Assembly (NCBI RefSeq): GCF_050587525.1
Contig: NZ_JBOBFT010000003.1
Span: forward strand, 124,001-188,000
Source of the DNA: Plantibacter sp050587525
GTDB taxonomy: Bacteria; Actinomycetota; Actinomycetes; Actinomycetales; Microbacteriaceae
Length of the DNA stretch: 64,000 bases
Direction: 5' to 3'
In this document: one piece after another, positions 1 to 9,202 of the stretch
Position numbering within the stretch: position 1 is the stretch's first letter
Layout of the letters: the number at the start of each line of letters is the position of its first letter
Notes under the pieces: generated by a model
Told to the model about the DNA's origin: nothing
Database searches by the model: none
Seen by the model: only the letters and a program-made list of their open reading frames with translations
Made by a program: the position numbers and the translations under genes

Positions 1-747
1 GGCCGCGTGCCGGAGTGCGTGACGGAGGATGACGCCGCCGCGGGTCTCGCCGCGTGCTTTCGCAGAGACCACGAACGGCGAGGCGAGGGCGTCGAGCAGG
101 GATTCGCGCATGACCTGCGCGAGGAATCCGGCGACCGGGATCGCGAGGGTGAGGACGGGCAGGATCGTGCCGCGCGCGTCGCCCGTGCTCACCGGGGGGA
201 GAGCGCCGAGCCAGGTGCTGAAGAGCGAGATGAGCACGGTCGCGAGCCAGAAGTGGGGGAGGGCGGCCGCGAGGAGTTCGACGCCGCTGCCGATCGTTGC
301 AGCGACCCGTCCACCCCTCGTCGACCAGAGGACGAGGGCGAGTGCGAGGACCCACGCCACGGCGAGTGATGCGACCGCGAGGACGAGGGTGTTCCCGAGC
401 TGACCCCAGAGCAGTTCCGCGACGGGGGTGCGCTGCGAATACGACTGCCCGAGATCGCCGGTGAGGAGTCGTCCGAGCTGCTGCACGTACTGGACGATGA
501 GCGGCTGGTCGAGCCCGTACTGCTCCCGGACGCGGTCGAGCGCCGCTTGCGACGCCTGCGACCCGGGACCGCCGAGGATCGCCTGGGCCGGGTCTCCCGG
601 GATGAGCCGCACGGCGAAGAACGTGATCGTGGCGACCGCCCACAGGACGAACGCGGCGCCCGCCGCCCGCACCGCGACCCGCAGGAGGATCGGTCGGTGC
701 GTTCGACGGACGGCCGTCGATCGTTCGGTGGCGCGGAGCGAGGTCAC
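1..747 (-). CDS. ABC peptide transporter permease (DppB/OppB type), partial
   Basis: This is an inner-membrane permease of an oligopeptide/dipeptide/nickel-type ABC importer. 249 codons are visible from a GTG at 747; the 3' end lies outside the window. The N-terminal membrane segment (VLWAVATITFFAVRLIPGDP) is the typical DppB start, and 'LPHFWLATVLISLF' is family-like. The visible end, 'SAKARGETRGGVILRHALRH', is the EAA-type loop that contacts the ATPase. Its GTG overlaps the stop of the upstream lipoprotein gene by four bases (GTGA), so the two are translationally coupled. The second permease and the ATPase genes presumably follow beyond the left edge. The substrate cannot be read from the permease. 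Confidence 0.9.
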   Translation of the reverse strand, partial: MTSLRATERSTAVRRTHRPILLRVAVRAAGAAFVLWAVATITFFAVRLIPGDPAQAILGGPGSQASQAALDRVREQYGLDQPLIVQYVQQLGRLLTGDLGQSYSQRTPVAELLWGQLGNTLVLAVASLAVAWVLALALVLWSTRGGRVAATIGSGVELLAAALPHFWLATVLISLFSTWLGALPPVSTGDARGTILPVLTLAIPVAGFLAQVMRESLLDALASPFVVSAKARGETRGGVILRHALRHAA

Positions 748-2402
748 TCAGCCAGCCAGGCGTCCGTGAACGTCGGAGCGGACACCGTCGGCAGCGGCCG
801 GACGCCCTGCAGCTTCGTGCTCAGCAGGAAGTGGTTCTGCTGGTCGTACAGCGGCAGCACCGTGTAGCTGTCGAGGATGGTCTGCTGCGCCTGCTTGTAG
901 AGCTCGGCACGCTTGTCCGCGTCGAGCGTGTCGCTCGCCTGGGAAAGGATCGCGTCGAGCTTCGGGTCGTTCAGCTGCGCGTGGTTGGCGAAGTACCCGC
1001 TCGGAGCCGGCGTGATGCCTGAGGAGTCATACAGGATGCGGAGGACGTCCGGGCCCACCTTCGTGTAGGGCGCGCTCACGGCGTCGTAGGCGTTCGTCCC
1101 GAGCGCTTCGTACCAGCTCGACAGGTCGAGCGGGTCGAGCTGCACGTCGAAACCGGCCTGCTTCGCTCCCGCCTGGATCTGCTCGAAGAGCGACTGCTCG
1201 GCGGGGATCGACTGGTTGGTGCTCACGGGGAAGCGCACGGTGAGCTTCACGCCGTCCTTCGTCCGGTAGCCGTCGGCGTCCTTCGTCGTCCAACCGGCCT
1301 CGTCGAGGAGCGCGTTCGCCCGCTTGAGGTCGTAGCCGAAGAGGGACTGGTCCGAGAAAGCGGTGGGTTCAGCGCTCGAGAGCGGCGAGTACGAGCGCTT
1401 GGCGGTCCCGAAGAAGAGTGATGCGATGCCGGCGTCGATGTCCGCGGACTTCACGAACGCCTCCCTGACCTTGGCGTCGTTGAACGGCGCCTGGCCGGAG
1501 TTCAGCTCGATGCGGTTCGATGCGCCCGGGCGGGGAGCGTCGAGGTCGACGAGCGTCTTCGTCTTCTCCGCCTGGACGATCGTGTCCGGTTGGGCGTTGT
1601 CGATGATGTCGACCTCGCCGGCCTGCAACGCGGCGAAGCGCGACGCGGAATCGGGGATGAATCGCCAGGTGATCCCGGCGAGGTAGGCGGGACCCTGATG
1701 CGCGGCATCGGCCGGGGCGGAGTTGTAGTCCTCGTTGCGCGTGAGGTCCACGCGGTCCTGCTTGACCCATTTCGACACCACGAATGGTCCCGTGCCGATG
1801 GGGGCCTCGCAGTTCGCATCCATGCCCCGCGCGATGCCGGCGGGTGACTCGATCGCGTTCCAGGGCTGCGAGAGGGACTCGAGCAGGGCGCTGTCTGGTG
1901 AGCTGAGGGTGAAGCGCGCAGTGTGGGCGTCGACCGCGTCGACCTGCTTGACCTTGCCGAAGGCGAGGTAGCCGGTCGAGGACTTCGTGTCGGGGTCCTG
2001 CAGGTGTTCCACGTTCGCCTTCACGGCGGCCGCGTCGAACGGCGTGCCGTCGGTGAAGGTCACGTCGTCACGGAGGGTGAACTCCCAGACGAGCCCGTCC
2101 TCGGACGTCGTCCACTTCGTGGCGAGCCAGGGGATGATCTTCCCCGCCTTGTCCCGGGAGACGAGCGATTCGAGGAACTGGGTGGCGAGGAGCGCCTGCG
2201 GGTAGTTGCCGCCGACGTGCGGGTCGAGGCACGTCGGTTCGGCGTCACCGCTCGCGTAGACGAGGGTGCCGCCGGCGACGGGCGTGCTGGACGCGGTGGA
2301 CGCCGCTGGGGCGCAGCCGACGAGGACGAGCATCGCTGCAGCGGTGCTCGCGATCGTCACGAGCGCGCGGCGAAGCGGGGGAGTTGCGAGGAGAGGGGAC
2401 AT
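744..2402 (-). CDS. ABC peptide transporter substrate-binding lipoprotein (family 5)
   Basis: This is the extracytoplasmic solute-binding protein of the peptide-type importer, 552 aa, the usual size for SBP_bac_5. The signal peptide ends in a lipobox (LVGC) with the lipidated cysteine at residue 30. 'EPTCLDPHVGGNYPQALLAT' and 'DGLVWEFTLRDDVTFTDGTP' are the classic family-5 N-terminal blocks. On the minus strand a TAGACT -10 box lies at 2457-2452, followed by two 10-bp direct repeats (see findings). The tetR gene is transcribed divergently from the same region and is the obvious candidate regulator. The ligand may be a peptide, an opine or a metal chelate; the sequence does not decide. Confidence 0.93.
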   Translation of the reverse strand: MSPLLATPPLRRALVTIASTAAAMLVLVGCAPAASTASSTPVAGGTLVYASGDAEPTCLDPHVGGNYPQALLATQFLESLVSRDKAGKIIPWLATKWTTSEDGLVWEFTLRDDVTFTDGTPFDAAAVKANVEHLQDPDTKSSTGYLAFGKVKQVDAVDAHTARFTLSSPDSALLESLSQPWNAIESPAGIARGMDANCEAPIGTGPFVVSKWVKQDRVDLTRNEDYNSAPADAAHQGPAYLAGITWRFIPDSASRFAALQAGEVDIIDNAQPDTIVQAEKTKTLVDLDAPRPGASNRIELNSGQAPFNDAKVREAFVKSADIDAGIASLFFGTAKRSYSPLSSAEPTAFSDQSLFGYDLKRANALLDEAGWTTKDADGYRTKDGVKLTVRFPVSTNQSIPAEQSLFEQIQAGAKQAGFDVQLDPLDLSSWYEALGTNAYDAVSAPYTKVGPDVLRILYDSSGITPAPSGYFANHAQLNDPKLDAILSQASDTLDADKRAELYKQAQQTILDSYTVLPLYDQQNHFLLSTKLQGVRPLPTVSAPTFTDAWLAE

Positions 2403-2415
2403 GGCACGTTTCTGT

Positions 2416-2446
2416 CGAATTGCTGAACGTTGTCATCCAATTACTG
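2416..2446. promoter_or_regulatory. direct repeats in the peptide-transporter/tetR intergenic region
   Basis: CGAATTGCTG (2416-2425) and CCAATTACTG (2437-2446) are near-identical and start 21 bases apart, two helical turns. They lie just downstream of the minus-strand -10 box TAGACT (2457-2452), between the transporter gene and the divergent tetR gene. They could be operator half-sites; the bound protein is inferred only from proximity. Confidence 0.35.
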
Positions 2447-2574
2447 GACGCAGTCTAGGAACCAGCATAGGGGTGGATTGATTCCCTCGCCGCCCGAGGA
2501 GGAAGGTCCTGTCCGGATAGGCTCGACGTCGGCAGGGACGGCAGCGTCGGCAGCGACGACAGGAAGGAGCCCGC

Positions 2575-3228
2575 GTGGCGAGCACACCACGGAGCGGCGT
2601 CGGCCGACCACGGCTCTCCTCCCAGCGCACCCTCGAGGAGGCTGCCGCCGAGCTCTTCCTCGAACAGGGCTACCCGCGGACGACCGTCGACCAGATCGCC
2701 AGTCGCGCAGGCGTCAGCCGCAACACCTTCTTCAACTACTTCGGCTCGAAGAGCGACGTGCTCTGGGTCGAGGTCGACGCGGCGCTCGACCGCCTCGACC
2801 ACCACCTCGAGGACCAGTCGAGCGACGGTGGCCCCATGGAATCCCTCCGAAGCGCGCTTCTCGCCATCGCCGCGGGCACCAACGCCCAGAGCGTCCCATG
2901 GGCACTCACCCAAGCCGAACTCATGGGCACCACGGAGGACCTCCAGGCCTCCGGACTGCAACGTCTCCTCAGGCTCCAAGCCCTTCTGCGCCTCGCGATC
3001 GCCCGACGGATCGAGCGGAGCGACCCGACCCTCGCGGCGGGCGGACGCGTCGCGGACCCGTTGCTCATCACCGCGGCCGCCGGGGCGCTCGCCGGGGCCG
3101 TCGTCGCAGCCGGTGGCGCATGGGCTGCCGCAGGCGTGTCCCGCGAACGACTCGACCACTACCTCGACGTCGCCGTCGCTCCGGTCGTCACCGGATTCGA
3201 GGCGGCGCTCGCCGCATCGCGCGGCTGA
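2575..3228 (+). CDS. TetR family transcriptional regulator
   Basis: A 217-aa TetR-type repressor. The N-terminal helix-turn-helix spans about residues 20-65 and contains 'TTVDQIASRAGVSRNTFFNY', followed by 'FGSKSDVLW', a canonical TetR DNA-binding domain. The C-terminal ligand-binding half is Ala-rich and not diagnostic. The GTG start at 2575 has a good ribosome binding site, AGGAAGGAG at 2561-2569. It is divergent from the peptide-type ABC transporter, which it probably controls. Effector unknown. Confidence 0.9.
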   Translation: MASTPRSGVGRPRLSSQRTLEEAAAELFLEQGYPRTTVDQIASRAGVSRNTFFNYFGSKSDVLWVEVDAALDRLDHHLEDQSSDGGPMESLRSALLAIAAGTNAQSVPWALTQAELMGTTEDLQASGLQRLLRLQALLRLAIARRIERSDPTLAAGGRVADPLLITAAAGALAGAVVAAGGAWAAAGVSRERLDHYLDVAVAPVVTGFEAALAASRG

Positions 3229-3275
3229 CGTCCCGCCCGTCCGACCGGCAGTGCCCGGATCGCCCCGACCGGCTG

Positions 3276-3281
3276 TACGAT
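3276..3281 (+). promoter_or_regulatory. candidate -10 box of the ileS leader
   Basis: TACGAT at 3276-3281 would start the transcript near 3288, just before the first conserved T-box element. No convincing -35 is visible. The tetR gene ends at 3228, so ileS needs its own promoter here. Confidence 0.45.
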
Positions 3282-3287
3282 GGAGGG

Positions 3288-3512
3288 AACGACGTTGATC
3301 CGGCCATCACCGGGGAGTCCGCGGAAGAACGGTCGGGATCCCAGGATCACGGCTCAGTAGAACCGAGCGGGTCTGGCCCGTCACAGCCAATGAACAAGCG
3401 ACGAATACGAGTCACCGGCCACATGGTCAGACGCATCGGTTCGTAAGCGGGGTGGTACCGCGATGGCACAGCCGTCGTCCTCGCAGGAGTTCCGAGACCT
3501 GCCAGGAGACCC
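3288..3512 (+). promoter_or_regulatory. T-box riboswitch, isoleucine type
   Basis: The ileS leader carries the T-box core GGGTGGTACCGCG at 3450-3462; its TGGT (3453-3456) can pair with the uncharged ACCA end of a tRNA with discriminator base A. Upstream, CCGGCCATCACCGGGGAG forms a very short Stem I loop exposing the specifier ATC (3306-3308), the isoleucine codon. Actinobacterial ileS T-boxes with ultrashort Stem I are known to control translation by hiding the Shine-Dalgarno. Here the AGGAG at 3504-3508 lies four bases before the ATG, and there is no U-run terminator, which fits the translational type. The mechanism is inferred from the family. Confidence 0.88.
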
Positions 3513-6500
3513 ATGAGCTACCCCAAATCCCGCGACGACGCCGCAGACACGGCCCGCGTTCCATCCTCTGACGACACCGCGAGCGTCTCGCCGTCGCCGA
3601 GCTTCCCCGCCATCGAGGAGCAGGTCCTCGCCTACTGGAAGCAGGACGGCACCTTCCAGGCATCCATCGACCAGCGCGAAGGCGCCCCGGAGTGGGTCTT
3701 CTACGACGGCCCGCCCTTCGCCAACGGCCTCCCGCACTACGGCCACCTCCTCACCGGCTACGCGAAGGACCTCTTCCCCCGGTTCCAGACGATGCGCGGC
3801 AAGCAGGTTCACCGACGCTTCGGCTGGGACACGCACGGTCTGCCCGCAGAGCTCGAGGCGGAACGTCAGCTCGGCATCACGGACAAGCGCCAGATCGAGG
3901 AGATGGGCCTCGCCGCTTTCAACCGGGCGGCGAAAGACTCCGTGCTCCGGTACACGGAGGACTGGCAGGAGTACGTCACGCGCCAGGCGCGCTGGGTCGA
4001 CTTCGACAACGATTACAAGACGCTCGACATCACCTACATGGAGTCGGTCATCTGGGCGTTCAAGCAGCTGCACGAGAAGGGCCTCGCCTACGAGGGCTAC
4101 CGCGTGCTGCCGTACTGCTGGCGCGATGAGACGCCGCTCTCCAACCACGAGCTGCGGATGGACGACGACGTCTACAAGATGCGTCAGGACCAGACGGTCA
4201 CGGTCACCTTCCCGCTCACGGGCGCGAAAGCCGAGAGCCTCGGCCTGACCGCCGTTCGCGCCCTCGCGTGGACGACGACTCCGTGGACGCTCCCGACGAA
4301 CCTCGCCCTCGCGGTCGGGCCGGAGATCGAGTACGCGGTCGTCCCGGCCGGACCGAACGGCACCCCGGACGCGACCGTGCTCCGCGAGGACGACGGCTCC
4401 CCGCACGCCGCGACGGAGGTGCTCGGCGGCGAATACCTGATCGCCACGGCGCTCGTCGGCAACTACGCGAAGGACCTCGGCTACGACTCCGCCGAGGAGG
4501 CGAAGGCCGCGATCTCCCGTACCGTGCTCGGCTCCGAGCTGCAGGACGTCACCTACGACCGTCTCTGGGACTACTACGCGGACGCCGAGGAGTTCGGCAC
4601 GCAGAACGCGTGGCGCATCCTCGTGGCCGACTACGTCTCGACCGAGGACGGCACGGGCATCGTGCACCAGTCGCCCGCATACGGCGAGGAGGACCAGCGG
4701 GTCTGTGAAGCCGCCGGGATCCCCGTGATCGTCTCGGTGGACGACGGCGGGCGCTTCCTCCCGCAGGTCGCCGACGTCGTCGGGCTCCAGGTCTTCGAGG
4801 CCAACAAGCCGCTCACACAGCTTCTCAAGAACGAAGGGCGGCTGCTCCGCCAGGCGAGCTACGAGCACTCCTACCCGCACTGCTGGCGCTGCAAGCAGCC
4901 GCTCATCTACAAGGCCGTCTCCAGCTGGTTCATCCGCGTCCCCGACTTCAGGGACCGCATGGAGGAGCTCAACCAGGAGATCACCTGGGTCCCCGAGAAC
5001 GTCAAGGACGGCCAGTTCGGCAAGTGGCTGGCAGGCGCCCGCGACTGGTCGATCAGCCGTAACCGGTACTGGGGCTCGCCCATCCCCGTGTGGAAGAGCG
5101 ACAACCCAGACTTCCCGCGCATCGACGTCTACGGCTCGCTCGACGAGCTCGAAGCCGACTTCGGCGTGCGTCCGACGGATCTCCACCGGCCCTACATCGA
5201 CGAACTCACGCGTCCGAACCCCGACGACCCCTCCGGCCAGTCGACGATGCGTCGCATCACCGACGTCCTCGACGTGTGGTTCGATTCGGGCTCGATGCCG
5301 TTCGCGCAGGTGCACTACCCGTTCGAGAACCGCGAGTGGTTCGACACCCACAACCCGGCGGACTTCATCGTCGAGTACATCGGGCAGACGCGAGGCTGGT
5401 TCTACCTCCTGCACGTGCTCTCGACGGCGCTCTTCGACCGCCCGGCGTTCACGAGCGTCGTGAGCCACGGCATCGTCCTCGGGAGCGACGGGCAGAAGAT
5501 GTCCAAGTCGCTCCGCAACTACCCGGACGTGAACGAGGTCTTCGACCGCGACGGCTCCGATGCGATGCGCTGGTTCCTCATCTCCAGTTCCGTCCTGCGC
5601 GGGGGCAACCTCATCGTGACGGAGGAGGGCATCCGCGAGGGCGTCCGCCAGGTCATGCTGCCGCTCTGGAACAGCTGGTACTTCTTCTCGCTGTACGCCA
5701 ACACGGCGGCCCCCGGCGGCTACGACGCCGAATGGCGCACGGACTCCGAGGACGTCCTCGACCGCTACCTGCTCGCGAAGACCCGTGAGGTCGTCGAGAC
5801 CGTCACCGAACACCTCGAGCGATTCGACGCGACCCTGGCGACGGCGTCGCTGCGCGACTTCGCCGACGTCTTGACGAACTGGTACGTGCGTCGGTCGCGC
5901 GACCGGTTCTGGGGAGGCGTCGCCGATGGCGGACCGGGCAAGGCGGCCTTCGACACGCTGTACACGGTCCTCGAGACGATCAGCCGAACGGCCGCTCCGC
6001 TCCTCCCACTCGTCACCGAGCAGGTCTGGACGGGCCTGACCGGCGGTCGCAGCGTGCACCTGACCGACTGGCCGGACGCGTCCGCGTTCCCCGAGGACCA
6101 CGCCCTCGTGCAGGCGATGGACGAGATCCGCGCCATCAGCTCGACGACGCTCTCCCTCCGCAAGCAGGCCGGGCTCCGCGTCCGGCTCCCGCTCGCCGGC
6201 CTCACGGTCGTCGTCGCCGACCCCGCCTCGCTCGCACCGTTCGAGTCGATCCTGCGCGACGAACTCAACGTCAAGCAGGTCACCTTCGTCCAGCTCACGG
6301 ACGAGAGCGCCTCCGACTTCGGCATCACCTCGAAGCTCACGGTCAACGCCCGGGCGGCGGGTCCACGACTCGGCAAGACCGTGCAGCAGGCGATCAAGGG
6401 CGCCAAGTCCGGCGACTGGAGCGAGACGGACGGGGTCGTCACCGCCGGCGGCATCCCGCTCGTCGAAGGCGAGTACGAGCTCGTGATGGAGGCGGAGAAC

Positions 6501-6908
6501 GACGTCGAGGGCGCCGCGGCGCTCGCGCTCCTGCCCGCGGGCGGCCTCGTGCTGCTCGACACCGTCCTGACCGACGAACTGCGCGCAGAAGGCTTCGCCC
6601 GCGACGTCATCCGCGCCGTGCAGGACACCCGCAAGGCCGCCGGCCTCGAGGTCAGCGACCGCATCTCCCTGGCGCTCACCTTCGCCGACCAGACGGACGC
6701 CGACAGCATCCCGGCAGCCGACGTCGTCGACATCGCCGGGGAGACGCTCGCCACGAGCCTCACCGTGACGGTCGGCGCGGCAGCGGCGACCACGGGCGTC
6801 GAGCACGTGCAGTCCTTCGAGGCCGGCAAGTTCGCCAACAGCGGCGCGTTCGTCGTCGCCGTCGTCAAGACCACCTCAGAACAGGAATTGGAGCGCGCTG
6901 ATGTCTGA
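3513..6908 (+). CDS. ileS: isoleucyl-tRNA synthetase
   Basis: This enzyme charges tRNA-Ile with isoleucine in the cytoplasm. It is 1131 aa, class Ia. The first ATP-binding signature is HYGH at residues 75-78 within 'PFANGLPHYGH', and KMSKS is at 662-666. The HYGH form and the length place it with the longer, eukaryote-like IleRS group common in actinobacteria, a group that includes mupirocin-insensitive enzymes; drug response is not predictable from this alone. The CP1 editing region lies between the two signatures. Expression is likely set by the T-box in front. folC starts inside its last codons, so the two are co-transcribed. A long reverse-strand frame across the gene is only a codon-bias shadow. 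Confidence 0.98.
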   Translation: MSYPKSRDDAADTARVPSSDDTASVSPSPSFPAIEEQVLAYWKQDGTFQASIDQREGAPEWVFYDGPPFANGLPHYGHLLTGYAKDLFPRFQTMRGKQVHRRFGWDTHGLPAELEAERQLGITDKRQIEEMGLAAFNRAAKDSVLRYTEDWQEYVTRQARWVDFDNDYKTLDITYMESVIWAFKQLHEKGLAYEGYRVLPYCWRDETPLSNHELRMDDDVYKMRQDQTVTVTFPLTGAKAESLGLTAVRALAWTTTPWTLPTNLALAVGPEIEYAVVPAGPNGTPDATVLREDDGSPHAATEVLGGEYLIATALVGNYAKDLGYDSAEEAKAAISRTVLGSELQDVTYDRLWDYYADAEEFGTQNAWRILVADYVSTEDGTGIVHQSPAYGEEDQRVCEAAGIPVIVSVDDGGRFLPQVADVVGLQVFEANKPLTQLLKNEGRLLRQASYEHSYPHCWRCKQPLIYKAVSSWFIRVPDFRDRMEELNQEITWVPENVKDGQFGKWLAGARDWSISRNRYWGSPIPVWKSDNPDFPRIDVYGSLDELEADFGVRPTDLHRPYIDELTRPNPDDPSGQSTMRRITDVLDVWFDSGSMPFAQVHYPFENREWFDTHNPADFIVEYIGQTRGWFYLLHVLSTALFDRPAFTSVVSHGIVLGSDGQKMSKSLRNYPDVNEVFDRDGSDAMRWFLISSSVLRGGNLIVTEEGIREGVRQVMLPLWNSWYFFSLYANTAAPGGYDAEWRTDSEDVLDRYLLAKTREVVETVTEHLERFDATLATASLRDFADVLTNWYVRRSRDRFWGGVADGGPGKAAFDTLYTVLETISRTAAPLLPLVTEQVWTGLTGGRSVHLTDWPDASAFPEDHALVQAMDEIRAISSTTLSLRKQAGLRVRLPLAGLTVVVADPASLAPFESILRDELNVKQVTFVQLTDESASDFGITSKLTVNARAAGPRLGKTVQQAIKGAKSGDWSETDGVVTAGGIPLVEGEYELVMEAENDVEGAAALALLPAGGLVLLDTVLTDELRAEGFARDVIRAVQDTRKAAGLEVSDRISLALTFADQTDADSIPAADVVDIAGETLATSLTVTVGAAAATTGVEHVQSFEAGKFANSGAFVVAVVKTTSEQELERADV

Positions 6909-8253
6909 TCCCGTCGAAGCCGCCGACGCCGTCTACCGCGAGCTGCTCGAACGGCTCGGCGAGGCGCAGCCGCAGCCGCGCCTCGGACCCACCAAACGAG
7001 CGCTCGAGCTGCTCGGCAACCCGGAATCGTCCTTCGCGATCATCCAGGTGGCGGGGACCAACGGCAAGACGAGCACGTCCCGGATGATCGAGAGCATCCT
7101 CCGCGCACACGATCTGCGGACGGGACTCTTCACGAGCCCGCACCTCGTCCGGTTCACCGAACGCATCTCAATCGACGGCGAACGCATCTCCGACGAGGCC
7201 GTCGCCCACAACTGGGACGACATCAAGCCGTACCTGAAGATGGTCGACGACGAGCTGGAAGCCGCCGGGGAACCGCGCCTGACCTTCTTCGAAGCGCTCA
7301 CGGTCCTCGCCTTCGCGAGTTTCGGCGACGCGCCGGTCGACGTGGCCGTCGTCGAGGTCGGCATGGGCGGATCGTGGGATTCGACGAACGCGGCGGACGC
7401 CGACGTCGCGGTCTTCGCGCCCATCGACCTCGACCACATGCAGCGGCTCGGATCGACGATCACCGAGATAGCCCGGACCAAGGCCGGCATCATCAAGCCG
7501 GGCGCGCAGGTCGTGTCCGCTGCGCAGACCGCGGACGCGAGGCGTGAGCTCGTCGCGGCAGCCGAGGCAGCCGGCGACCCCATCGCCTTCGAGGGAGAGG
7601 ACTTCGCGCTCGTGCAGGACGCCGTCGGCGTCGGCGGGCAGCTCATCACCGTCCGCGGCCGTGCCGGGACGTACCCGGAGCTCTACCTCCCGTTCTACGG
7701 CGACCACCAGGGCCGCAACGCGACGCTCGCGATCGCAGCGGTCGAAGCCTTCCTCGGCGGGGCGACCCGGCCGCTCGCGGAGACCGTCCTCGCCGAAGGG
7801 CTCGCGGAAGCGACGTCGCCCGGCCGTCTGCAGCTCATCGGCACGGAACCGACGGTCCTCGTCGACGCAGCGCACAACCCCCACGGGGCCCGCGCGCTCG
7901 TCGCAGCGCTCGGCACCTACTTCGACGTCGACGAGATCGCCTTCGTCGTCGGGATCGTGGCGGACAAGGACGCCCGTGGCATCCTCGAGACCTTCGCGCC
8001 CGCCGCATCGCTCCTCGTCATCACGCAGTCGGAGTCCGAGCGTGCGATCCCCGCCGAGGAACTCGGTCGGATCGCGGAATCGCTCGCGATCCCGGAGCTG
8101 CCGGTCTACGATCGCCTCGACGAGGCGGCGGACGTCGCGAGGCGGTGGGCAGCGGAGGGCGAGCGCAGGCTCGTCGTCATCACCGGTTCGATCACCCTCG
8201 TCGGTGAAGCGATCGAGATCGCGGCCGACCGCGAGTGGAAGGTGAAAGCATGA
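6901..8253 (+). CDS. folC: bifunctional folylpolyglutamate synthase/dihydrofolate synthase
   Basis: A 450-aa ATP-dependent Mur-ligase-fold enzyme that adds glutamate to dihydropteroate and to folates. The P-loop GTNGKTS is at residues 52-58, 'FTSPHLVRFTERI' is the FolC signature, and 'VLVDAAHNPHGA' is the C-terminal ligase motif. The ATG at 6901 overlaps the end of ileS by eight bases, and its stop overlaps the next gene as ATGA. The block ileS-folC-DUF4233-ndk is conserved in actinobacteria. Confidence 0.97.
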   Translation: MSDPVEAADAVYRELLERLGEAQPQPRLGPTKRALELLGNPESSFAIIQVAGTNGKTSTSRMIESILRAHDLRTGLFTSPHLVRFTERISIDGERISDEAVAHNWDDIKPYLKMVDDELEAAGEPRLTFFEALTVLAFASFGDAPVDVAVVEVGMGGSWDSTNAADADVAVFAPIDLDHMQRLGSTITEIARTKAGIIKPGAQVVSAAQTADARRELVAAAEAAGDPIAFEGEDFALVQDAVGVGGQLITVRGRAGTYPELYLPFYGDHQGRNATLAIAAVEAFLGGATRPLAETVLAEGLAEATSPGRLQLIGTEPTVLVDAAHNPHGARALVAALGTYFDVDEIAFVVGIVADKDARGILETFAPAASLLVITQSESERAIPAEELGRIAESLAIPELPVYDRLDEAADVARRWAAEGERRLVVITGSITLVGEAIEIAADREWKVKA

Positions 8254-8672
8254 CCGACGCCCCGAACGCACACGAGCCCGCGGACCCGGGTGAGCCGACG
8301 CCGAAAGCGCCTCGCACGCGTCCTGTCCGCACGGTGAAGCAGAGCCTCGGCTCGATCGTGCTCGGCTTCGAGATGATCGTCATGTTCCTCGGCTCGCTCG
8401 TCATCTTCGGCCTCAAAGCGGCTCCCGCCCCCGTCGCCTTGATCGGTGGCGGAATCCTCTGCCTCATCATCATCGTGACGATCCCGCTCCTGCGATTCCG
8501 CTGGGGATACTGGCTCGGCTGGGGAGTGCAAGCCGCTATCGTTGCTACCGGTTTGTTCGTGCCGATGATGTTCCTCGTCGGCGCGATGTTCGCCGCCGTG
8601 TGGGCGTACTGCATGGTGTCGGGCGACCGGATCGAGCGCCAGCAGGCGCACTACCGAGAAGTGAAGGACTGA
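8250..8672 (+). CDS. DUF4233 membrane protein
   Basis: A 140-aa integral membrane protein of unknown function. After a charged N-terminus of about 35 residues there are four hydrophobic segments, the last ending in 'WAYCMVSGDRIERQQAHYRE'. An in-frame GTG at 8235 is possible, but the ATG at 8250 forms an ATGA overlap with the folC stop and gives the usual family start. Its place between folC and ndk is the typical DUF4233 context. No activity is known for the family. Confidence 0.88.
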   Translation: MTDAPNAHEPADPGEPTPKAPRTRPVRTVKQSLGSIVLGFEMIVMFLGSLVIFGLKAAPAPVALIGGGILCLIIIVTIPLLRFRWGYWLGWGVQAAIVATGLFVPMMFLVGAMFAAVWAYCMVSGDRIERQQAHYREVKD

Positions 8673-8674
8673 CA

Positions 8675-9091
8675 GTGGCTGTTGAAGAAACGCTCGTGCT
8701 CGTGAAGCCGGACGGCGTCGCGCGCAACCTGACCGGCGAGATCCTGCGCCGCATCGAGGCGAAGGGCTACTCGCTCGTCGACCTCCGTCTCGTGCAGCCG
8801 GACCGCGAACTGCTCGCGAAGCACTACGAGGAGCACGAGGGCAAGCCGTTCTACGAGCCGCTCGTCGAGTTCATGCTGAGCGGGCCCGTCGTCGCGATCC
8901 GCGTCGCCGGCAACCGCGTCATCGAGGGCTTCCGTTCACTGGCAGGCACGACCGACCCAACGAACGCCGCCCCCGGCACGATCCGTGGCGACTTCGGCCG
9001 CGACTGGGGCCTCAAGGTCCAGCAGAACCTCGTGCACGGCTCGGACAGCCCCGAGTCGGCGAGCCGCGAACTGGGCCTCTGGTTCAACTGA
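8675..9091 (+). CDS. ndk: nucleoside diphosphate kinase
   Basis: Transfers the gamma phosphate between nucleoside triphosphates and diphosphates through a phosphohistidine. It is 138 aa, the standard length. 'LVLVKPDGVARNL' opens the fold, and 'NLVHGSDS' holds the catalytic His at residue 121. The GTG at 8675 gives the family-typical start; upstream in-frame starts would add a stretch that overlaps the previous gene. It is the last gene of the ileS operon and is followed by a hairpin. Confidence 0.97.
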   Translation: MAVEETLVLVKPDGVARNLTGEILRRIEAKGYSLVDLRLVQPDRELLAKHYEEHEGKPFYEPLVEFMLSGPVVAIRVAGNRVIEGFRSLAGTTDPTNAAPGTIRGDFGRDWGLKVQQNLVHGSDSPESASRELGLWFN

Positions 9092-9114
9092 GCCGGGTCG
9101 CACCCGAACGCACG

Positions 9115-9150
9115 AACGCCCGCCGTCTGGTCTCCAGGTCGGCGGGCGTT
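9115..9150 (+). terminator. hairpin terminator after ndk
   Basis: A perfect 11-bp inverted repeat, AACGCCCGCCG (9115-9125) and CGGCGGGCGTT (9140-9150), with a 14-base loop. It lies 23 bases after the ndk stop, between two convergent genes. The T-run is poor, as is common in high-G+C actinobacteria. It may serve both strands. Confidence 0.75.
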
Positions 9151-9202
9151 CTGCGTGCGGCGGACGCGCTGTGCCGAACCGATCAGACGAGGGCTAAACC
9201 GC

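Noticed and set aside
3381..6806. 1141-residue open frame on the minus strand
   Set aside because: It is exactly antisense to ileS, is Arg/Glu/Val-rich with no domain, and arises from G/C third positions.
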